From NCBI RefSeq assembly GCF_009601165.1, contig NZ_WIRE01000001.1, positions 682,001 through 746,000 on the forward strand: DNA of 64,000 nucleotides. Reading direction: 5' to 3'. This DNA is from Alcanivorax sediminis. GTDB taxonomy: Bacteria > Pseudomonadota > Gammaproteobacteria > Pseudomonadales > Alcanivoracaceae. Shown one piece after another: positions 58,260-64,000 of the stretch; the stretch's first letter is position 1; each line of letters begins with the position of its first letter. Made by a program: the position numbers and the translations under genes. The notes under the pieces were generated by a model. The model was not told the DNA's origin and searched no databases. It worked only from the letters and a program-made list of their open reading frames with translations.

Positions 58260-59102
58260 TTAAGCCGCATCCCGGAGGATGTTGCCGAGCAGTTTCTCGA
58301 AGTTCTCCAGCTGCTCGCGGTTATCGTGGTCCCACGGGTGGAAGCCGGGCTTGAACCAGTCGAACCAGGGCTTGGTGATGTTCAGGAAGATGCCCTTGCG
58401 CCCCCAGGTGTGTCTGGCCACGGCTCGCCAGCCCTTGAAATCAAACAGGCCACCCTTGATGCGCACGTTATGCAGGTAGAAGGGGATCATCAGCGCAAAG
58501 AAGATGCCGGTGGCAGCAACCAGGGTGCTGGTGCGAAGGGCATAAGCGCCTAGATTGCTGTCATCGCCAATCACGGTGGTATACACGTCGAAGGCCACCG
58601 CCTTATGCTCGGTTTCTTCCAGCGCATGCCAGTTCCAGATAGCCTTGTAGCCCTCGTCTGACCCTTCCATGATCTCGGGCAGATCCAGCAGGCCACCACC
58701 GAGGATGGCCGTCAGGTGCTCCAGCGCTACCGTTGCTGCCAGCTGGAAGGCATCCGGGGTATAGTCCTGAACAGCCTGAAGCAGACGGGCGACAAAGGCT
58801 TCCTGGGCATGGAGTGGAATGCCGGCGTCGGCGACGAAGTTGTTGTACTCGTCGTGTTCACGGCCATGCATGGCCTCCTGGCCGATAAAGGCGGTGACGG
58901 CCTTTTGCAGGTCTGGATCCGTGATCTGGTCACGGTATTTGCGTACGCTGTCGATAAAGAAGCGTTCACCGACCGGGAAAAACAGGCTCATGGTGTTCAG
59001 GAACTGGCTGACATTGAGCCCGTCCTTGTGCCAGGTAAGCGCCTTTGCCGGGTTCAGGTTGAACTTCAGATTGCGACGAATAGGTAGAATGGATAGCGCC
59101 AT
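58260..59102 (-). CDS. Predicted metal-dependent hydrolase, PF10118 ferritin-like family
   Basis: 280 residues with GGAGG before the ATG. The helical core shows a di-metal carboxylate set: FIGQEAMHGREH, a mid-helix ALEHLTAILGG and HALEETEHKAVAFD, an ExxH pattern repeated as in ferritin-like proteins. A hydrophobic stretch (TLVAATGIFFALMIPFYL) follows, so it may be membrane-attached. The reaction is unknown; relatives are found in many hydrocarbon and lipid-degrading bacteria. It is divergent from the unknown gene at 59191 across an 88-base gap. Confidence 0.85.
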   Translation of the reverse strand: MALSILPIRRNLKFNLNPAKALTWHKDGLNVSQFLNTMSLFFPVGERFFIDSVRKYRDQITDPDLQKAVTAFIGQEAMHGREHDEYNNFVADAGIPLHAQEAFVARLLQAVQDYTPDAFQLAATVALEHLTAILGGGLLDLPEIMEGSDEGYKAIWNWHALEETEHKAVAFDVYTTVIGDDSNLGAYALRTSTLVAATGIFFALMIPFYLHNVRIKGGLFDFKGWRAVARHTWGRKGIFLNITKPWFDWFKPGFHPWDHDNREQLENFEKLLGNILRDAA

Positions 59103-59123
59103 AATTGCGTACCTCCAATACTG

Positions 59124-59138
59124 TTACATCGCTCAATG
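59124..59138. promoter_or_regulatory. Candidate operator half matching the 57981 palindrome
   Basis: TTACAT, four bases, CAATG in the divergent gap between the PF10118-like gene and the 59191 gene. This is a weaker match to the full palindrome, so it is only suggestive. Confidence 0.3.
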
Positions 59139-59190
59139 ATACAATGGCCAAGATCGGCATCAAGGACTTTTTCTTTCAGGACTGACATAA

Positions 59191-60180
59191 ATGACGACAT
59201 CTCCCCGCGATACAGCGAACCGCCTGCTGGACGGTCTGGTTGAATACCTGCTGGCGCGCATGGCACCGGAACAGCTGGATGGCTTTCTCGAGTCGGAACT
59301 GGACTTCCTGCTGGACAAGGCATCGGACTACACCCTTAATGCCTGGGTCACGCCTTTGCAGATTCAGCAAACGGCGCGCAAGTACGCCATTGAAATGGAT
59401 ATCAGCGGGGCCATTCCCGAGCTGGTAGGCGACATGGTGGAGGAGTTTTACCAGCAGGCCGTGGACAGCGAACGGCTGGTGGGCGATGTGGTCGATGAGG
59501 ATGTGGTCATGGCCCTGCTGGACAAGGTGCTGGAAATTCCGCTTTCCCGTCAGGGAATGGCCTGGCTGGGTCGAAACCCGGTATTACTGGCGTTGCTGGC
59601 GGGAGGGGCGCAGATGGGCCTGAAGACCCTGCTGCATCAGGGCATGCCGGTGGCCCTGCGTGATCAGTTGGCTCGTCGTCTGCCTGATCGCTGGGTCAAT
59701 AGTCTCGACACGCGCATGCAGGAATGGCTGTTGCGGCGCACCGAACAGCTACTCAGCGATCCCTGGCTATACCGCGATGAAAACCTGGATGAGTTGCGTG
59801 AACTGGTTCTGGTGGGCTGGCAGGATTTCGCCCAGCGCCCAGTGGCAGAGCTACGCGAGCTGCTCAGCAGTGAGGATATTCAGGAACTGTTCGTCATTGG
59901 CTTCGAATACTGGCGGGAGCTGCGTCATACCGACTATTTCAACAGTCTGCTGGAATCCGGAGTGAATGCGTTCTTTGACAAGTATGGCGAGACCTCACTG
60001 ACTGAGCTTCTCCACGAGCTGGGCGTCAGCCGCGCCATGATGCTGGATGATGCCCGTCGCTTTGGGCCGCCGATCATCGAGAAACTGCGCAAGGAAGGGT
60101 TGCTCGAGGCCTGGTTGCGACGTCACCTCAGCGGGTTCTTTGAGGCGGAGGAGACGCTCCAGCTTTTGAGTGAACAGTGA
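59191..60180 (+). CDS. Hypothetical protein, all-alpha, unknown
   Basis: 329 residues, acidic, almost wholly helical by composition, with many Leu/Glu/Asp/Arg heptads. There is no signal peptide; one moderately hydrophobic segment (GRNPVLLALLAGGAQMG, about 127-143) is too short and polar to be a sure membrane helix. I do not recognise a family. AGGA lies about nine bases before the ATG. It is divergently transcribed from the ferritin-like gene, and a joint function is possible. Its last codons and stop lie inside heptamer repeat family B, so the repeat now supplies the C-terminal SEQ. Confidence 0.75.
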   Translation: MTTSPRDTANRLLDGLVEYLLARMAPEQLDGFLESELDFLLDKASDYTLNAWVTPLQIQQTARKYAIEMDISGAIPELVGDMVEEFYQQAVDSERLVGDVVDEDVVMALLDKVLEIPLSRQGMAWLGRNPVLLALLAGGAQMGLKTLLHQGMPVALRDQLARRLPDRWVNSLDTRMQEWLLRRTEQLLSDPWLYRDENLDELRELVLVGWQDFAQRPVAELRELLSSEDIQELFVIGFEYWRELRHTDYFNSLLESGVNAFFDKYGETSLTELLHELGVSRAMMLDDARRFGPPIIEKLRKEGLLEAWLRRHLSGFFEAEETLQLLSEQ

Positions 60181-60333
60181 ATAGTTAACAGTGAACAGCG
60201 CGCGGTGATGTTGCGCAGGGTTCGCAAACGCAAGAGGCCGCGTCCAGACTATGGACGCGGCCTCTTTGCTTTCAGTAACAGCTGGCGCTGAACGCGCCGC
60301 TGTTCACTATTCACGGTTAATTGTTAACTGTCT
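60170..60333. repeat. Heptamer repeat family B, copy 2 (arms at 60170-60198 and 60299-60333)
   Basis: Left arm GTGAACA GTGAATA GTTAACA GTGAACA G; right arm TGTTCAC TATTCAC GGTTAAT TGTTAAC TGTC. Left arm holds the stop codon of the upstream gene, right arm the stop codon of the PAS-GGDEF-EAL gene. A terminator hairpin lies between. Confidence 0.88.
60232..60267 (+). terminator. Terminator between convergent genes
   Basis: AAGAGGCCGCGTCC, loop AGACTAT, GGACGCGGCCTCTTT. A 14-bp perfect stem that serves the plus-strand gene and probably the minus-strand gene too. Confidence 0.85.
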
Positions 60334-63203
60334 ATCGCCTGTCTATACGCCTGCGTGTGCAGCAGTTGCACCAGCTCTTCTTCCGGCACGGGTTTGCTGA
60401 TCAGGAAACCCTGGATGGTATCGCAGGCCATGCTGCGCAGGATGGCGAGGTGCTCTTCGGTTTCCACGCCTTCGGCGACTACATTCATCTGCAGGCTGTG
60501 AGCCATGTCGATGATGGCGCGGGTGATGGCGGCATCGTCGGGGTTCTTGTCCAGATCCATGATGAACGAGCGGTCGATCTTGAGAGTGTCTACCGGGAAG
60601 CGTTTCAGGTAGCTCAGGGACGAATAGCCGGTACCGAAATCGTCCAGCGCCAGTTCAATGCCGCGCTTGCGCAGCTGCTGGAGCATTTCGATGTTCTGCT
60701 CCATGTCTTCCATGATCAGACTTTCCGTGAGCTCCAGTTCCAGCAGCTGCGGTGGCAGCTCGGTGCTGGACAGGACGCGGTCGACGATCTCGGCCACGTT
60801 GCCCTTGCGGAACTGGTGGGCAGACAGGTTCACCGACACGGTGATGTCGCCGAGTCCCTGTTTGTACCATTTGTGAGCGTGACGGCAGGAACGTTCCAGT
60901 ACCAGCTCACCGATGGCAGAGATCAACCCGGTTTCCTCGGCCAGCGGGATGAATTCAGATGGCGGGATCAGGCCCATGGTCGGGTGTTGCCAGCGCACCA
61001 GGGCTTCCACAGAGGTAATGCGGTTGTTGGCCAGTTCCATCTTCGGCTGGTAATAGACCACGAACTCGTTCTTGAAGATGGCCTTGCGCAGGCTGGTTTC
61101 CAGCGCCAGTTGTTCCACCGAGGCCACGCGCATGTTGCCGCGGTAGAACTGGAAGTTGTTGCCGCCGCTGCGCTTGGCCTGATACACCGCCATGTCGGAC
61201 TGGTTGATCATGCTCTGCGCTTCCTTGGCGCTGTCCGGGAATACGCTGATGCCGATACTGGCCCCCAGCAGCAGCTCGTGGCCGTCGATATGGAACGGCT
61301 TTTTCATGGCATTAATGAGCTTCTGACAGAGCTGGCTGATGGCGGCCTCGCTGGTGTACTTCTCCACCAGCAGGGTGAATTCGTCGCCGCCTACCCGGGC
61401 CAGATGTTCTTCTTCGCCGGCAAAGTGGCTGAGGCGTTCGGCGGCGGCCTTGAGCAGGCGGTCACCGATTTCGTGGCCAAGGGATTCATTGATGGGCTTG
61501 AAGCGGTCCAGGTCGATCATCAGCAGCGCCACCTTTTCCCGATTGAGGCGAGCCAGGGTGAGCGACTTGTGCAGGTGTTCGCGGAACTGGGAGCGATTGG
61601 CCAGCCCGGTGAGACGATCGTAGTTGGACAGGAACTGCAGCTGTTGTTCGGTTTCCTTGCGGGTGGTCAGATCCGAAATCATGCCCACATAGCGGATCAC
61701 CCGCTTCTGTTCGTCCCGTACCGCACTGATCTGAAGCCATTCAGGGAAAGCTTCGCCGTTGCGGCGTTTTTCGCTGATTTCCCCTTCCCAGAAACCGCTC
61801 TCTTTCAGAGCGTTGGTGATGCCAACGTAGGTTTCACGGTTAGGGTGGGTTTCGTCGTGATCAAGCACCTGCTTGCTGAGCACCATGGACTCGGAATAGC
61901 CGGTGATCTGTTCGAAGCGGGCGTTGACAGCCAGGAAGCGGAACTTGTGATCGAGAATAAAGATCCCTTCCGGGGCATTCTCAAACACGGTAGCGGCGAG
62001 TCGTTGCTGTTCCTGGGCCTGGCGGTCTTCGGTAATGTCGCGGCGGGTACCGATCATGCGGGTGGCGCGGCCTTTTTCAGACCAGCGCACCACGCGGCCG
62101 TCATCCTCAATCCAGCGCCAGTCGCCGTCGGCATGACGCAGCCGGTAAACCGCATGATAACGGTCACTGTCGCCTTTGAAGTGCGAGACCATGGCGCGGC
62201 GTACCCGGGTCAAGTCATCCGGATGAACCAGGGTTTCCAGGTCGCCGAAGAAGTTCTTGAAGTAGGCGCTGTCGTAGCCCAGCAGGCGATCGAAATTGGT
62301 GTGGTAATTGCGGCCGGTATCCAGCATCCAGTCCCACAGACCAATGTTGCTGGCTTCCAGTGCCAGCTCCAGCCGTTCGCTGGTGGCACCCAGCGCCTGG
62401 TTGGTTTCTTCCAGCGCCTGGGTCCGCTCGGCCACCATGGTTTCCAGTCGCTCGTTGGTTTCCTGGAGGCGCTGCCGGGCTTCCTTTCTTTCGTAAATCT
62501 CCTGAGCCAGCTTCTCATTCAGTGACTCGGCGTCGCTGCGGGCCCGGTTCAGATAGTCGATCAGGGAACGGTTGCTGGCCTGCAGCATCATGGCCTGGTG
62601 GCCGGTGTTATGAATGCGGCGGGCGGCCAGCAGGAAGAACAGGCCTAGCACCAGCATCAATACCAGCAGGGACAACTCGCTATCGGTCTGGGTTTGGGAC
62701 AGACGCACCATGGTCGGGCCCAGTAGCATGGCCAGATAGAGGAAAACGGTGGGGAAATGGCTGCTGTAGGCAGCCAGTGCCAGGGTGCTCAGGCCAAGAC
62801 CGATACAGGCGACCAGCAGCTGAGTGCTGAGCATGTCAGGGCGGAACAGCAGCTCCAGCGGATTGAAAATGTAGCCGGCGATACCCAGGATCAGTGGGGT
62901 GGTCAGGGCCAGGGCAGAGAGTGCTGTTCGGCAGCTGGCGTTGATCTCGTCCCGTGCCATTTTGCGACGGGCCAGAATCAGCAGGGGAACCCGTGCAATC
63001 TGAACCAGGCCCATGACGGTGATCCAGCCCAGCAACATGGAGCGGGGGACCGGGCTGTTCCAGTAGAAACTGCCCAGCACGACCGCGCTGATGGATTCCA
63101 GCACAAAAAGCACGAGGATACCGCTGAACAATAACTGACATTGTTCAGTGAGGATGCCCTTGAACGGGGCGGACGCGCGGTTGCTCGGAGACTGCAAAGA
63201 CAC
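60324..63203 (-). CDS. Membrane PAS-GGDEF-EAL cyclic-di-GMP protein
   Basis: 959 residues from a GTG start at 63203. N-terminal membrane part of about six helices (20-195), a coiled coil (about 205-280), two PAS domains (about 280-395 and 400-520, the second with [11 protein letters not shown]), then GGDEF (G605-F609, VGGDEF intact) and EAL (E733-L735 in SVEALVRW, with [17 protein letters not shown] and KIDRSFI all kept). Both catalytic halves look functional, so it can make and break cyclic di-GMP. No RxxD inhibitory site is seen five residues before GGDEF. It would control attachment versus motility. Its last codons and stop fall within heptamer repeat family B. Confidence 0.93.
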   Translation of the reverse strand: MSLQSPSNRASAPFKGILTEQCQLLFSGILVLFVLESISAVVLGSFYWNSPVPRSMLLGWITVMGLVQIARVPLLILARRKMARDEINASCRTALSALALTTPLILGIAGYIFNPLELLFRPDMLSTQLLVACIGLGLSTLALAAYSSHFPTVFLYLAMLLGPTMVRLSQTQTDSELSLLVLMLVLGLFFLLAARRIHNTGHQAMMLQASNRSLIDYLNRARSDAESLNEKLAQEIYERKEARQRLQETNERLETMVAERTQALEETNQALGATSERLELALEASNIGLWDWMLDTGRNYHTNFDRLLGYDSAYFKNFFGDLETLVHPDDLTRVRRAMVSHFKGDSDRYHAVYRLRHADGDWRWIEDDGRVVRWSEKGRATRMIGTRRDITEDRQAQEQQRLAATVFENAPEGIFILDHKFRFLAVNARFEQITGYSESMVLSKQVLDHDETHPNRETYVGITNALKESGFWEGEISEKRRNGEAFPEWLQISAVRDEQKRVIRYVGMISDLTTRKETEQQLQFLSNYDRLTGLANRSQFREHLHKSLTLARLNREKVALLMIDLDRFKPINESLGHEIGDRLLKAAAERLSHFAGEEEHLARVGGDEFTLLVEKYTSEAAISQLCQKLINAMKKPFHIDGHELLLGASIGISVFPDSAKEAQSMINQSDMAVYQAKRSGGNNFQFYRGNMRVASVEQLALETSLRKAIFKNEFVVYYQPKMELANNRITSVEALVRWQHPTMGLIPPSEFIPLAEETGLISAIGELVLERSCRHAHKWYKQGLGDITVSVNLSAHQFRKGNVAEIVDRVLSSTELPPQLLELELTESLIMEDMEQNIEMLQQLRKRGIELALDDFGTGYSSLSYLKRFPVDTLKIDRSFIMDLDKNPDDAAITRAIIDMAHSLQMNVVAEGVETEEHLAILRSMACDTIQGFLISKPVPEEELVQLLHTQAYRQAIDS

Positions 63204-63365
63204 CTTGATTATTATCCTCTGGCCTTTTGGCCGAGTGTTTTTGTTTATCAGTGTACCGACAGGGATGAGAGAGGGGAACAGCCTTTATCGGTCAGTCTGT
63301 ATAGAGATTGCTACCGGTGGGATTGAGGAGTCCTCGCGGGCTACATTCTGCTAAACTGCCGCGCC

Positions 63366-64000
63366 ATGGATGACGTGACTTCCCTTATAGATGGTTTGAA
63401 CCCGGCCCAGCGCGATGCGGTGGCAGCCGATGATCGCCATTTGCTGGTGCTGGCCGGTGCAGGCTCGGGCAAGACCCGGGTACTGGTGCACCGCATCGCC
63501 TGGCAGATTGCCACCGAGCAGGCCTCGCCGTTTGGCATTCTGGCGGTAACTTTTACCAACAAGGCGGCGGCCGAGATGCGCGGGCGGATCGAGCAGCTGC
63601 TGGATATGTCGGCCGAAGGCATGTGGGTGGGTACCTTCCACAGCATTGCCCACCGCCTGCTGCGTTCTCACTGGCAGGAGGCCGGCTTGCCTCAGGGTTT
63701 CGAGATCATCGACGCCGATGACCAGCAGCGACTGGTCAAACGGGTGATCAAGGAGCTGGGGCTGGATGAGCAGCGCTGGCCGGCGCGCCAGGCCACCTGG
63801 TTCATTAACAGTCAGAAGGACGAAGGTCTGCGCGCCAGGCATATGGATGCCAATGGCGACCTGTTTGTCCAGACCATGCAGAAGATCTACTACGGCTACG
63901 AAGAAGCCTGCGAGCGCGGTGGCTTGGTGGACTTCAACGAAATGCTGTTGCGGGTGCTGGAACTGTTCCGCGATAACGACAGTCTGCGTGGCCACTATCA
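63366..64000 (+). CDS. uvrD: DNA helicase II UvrD, 5' part (runs off right edge)
   Basis: The first 211 codons of a superfamily 1A helicase. The N-terminus LNPAQRDAVAADDRHLLVLA is followed by Walker A AGAGSGKTRVLV, motif Ia TFTNKAAAEMRGRI and motif Ib GTFHSIAHRLLR, all matching UvrD more closely than Rep or PcrA. It unwinds DNA in nucleotide-excision and mismatch repair. The window ends before motif II, so the catalytic glutamate cannot be checked. A 160-base gap separates it from the divergent cyclic-di-GMP gene. Confidence 0.94.
   Translation, partial: MDDVTSLIDGLNPAQRDAVAADDRHLLVLAGAGSGKTRVLVHRIAWQIATEQASPFGILAVTFTNKAAAEMRGRIEQLLDMSAEGMWVGTFHSIAHRLLRSHWQEAGLPQGFEIIDADDQQRLVKRVIKELGLDEQRWPARQATWFINSQKDEGLRARHMDANGDLFVQTMQKIYYGYEEACERGGLVDFNEMLLRVLELFRDNDSLRGHY

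Noticed and set aside
60321..62525. 734-codon plus-strand ORF
   Set aside because: Antisense to the PAS-GGDEF-EAL gene, where all catalytic motifs are intact.

Overview
The window looks like a chromosomal segment of a marine gammaproteobacterium close to Alcanivorax or its pseudomonad/oceanospirillalean relatives. The reasons are the core block mnmG-rsmG-parA-parB-atpIBEFHAGDC-glmU-glmS, Pseudomonas-type REP palindromes, and a set of lipid and acyl-CoA enzymes (DmdC-type acyl-CoA dehydrogenase, single-chain acyl-CoA carboxylase, alpha/beta hydrolase-SDR fusion, hotdog thioesterase). The assignment is inferred from protein sequence and gene order only. No rRNA, tRNA or CRISPR array was seen.

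Layout. 1-7 kb: a secreted protein cut by the window edge, an acyl-CoA dehydrogenase, a short-chain dehydrogenase and a K+/H+ antiporter, all on the minus strand. 7.1-22.3 kb: the housekeeping block on the plus strand, covering tRNA/rRNA modification (mnmG, rsmG), chromosome partition (parA, parB), the complete F1Fo ATP synthase operon with a near-consensus promoter, and the UDP-GlcNAc genes glmU and glmS. 22.4-32.3 kb: an accessory island of lower GC that begins just past the glmS 3' end, which is the classic attTn7 location. It holds a two-gene Sir2-HerA anti-phage module, a broken small ORF, small membrane and secreted proteins, a REP-associated tyrosine (HUH) transposase surrounded by at least seven copies of a repeat that matches its own leader, and a 964-bp two-gene segment present twice. 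32.3-48.8 kb: a CHASE hybrid histidine kinase, a DUF4405 membrane protein, an SDR, lipoproteins, an acyl-CoA carboxylase, an NhaC-type antiporter, exported DNA ligase LigE, a phospholipase D-family protein, a periplasmic binding protein and a thioesterase. 47.0-52.8 kb: two large repetitive surface proteins (an FG-GAP lipoprotein and a delta-60 repeat protein with a GlyGly-CTERM tail). 53.2-64 kb: quinone oxidoreductase, MerR regulator, hydrolase-SDR fusion, M24-like protein, ferritin-like PF10118 protein, an unknown protein, a PAS-GGDEF-EAL protein and the start of uvrD.

The most striking unexplained structure is a set of at least five unrelated sequence families of intergenic repeats that share one architecture: 7-bp phased units, often as two inverted arms around a short spacer. 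They occur at about 14 places, including inside the rsmG-parA-parB operon and directly against gene 3' ends. A second unusual feature is the transposase-leader repeat family, whose copies sit exactly at the edges of the duplicated two-gene cassette.
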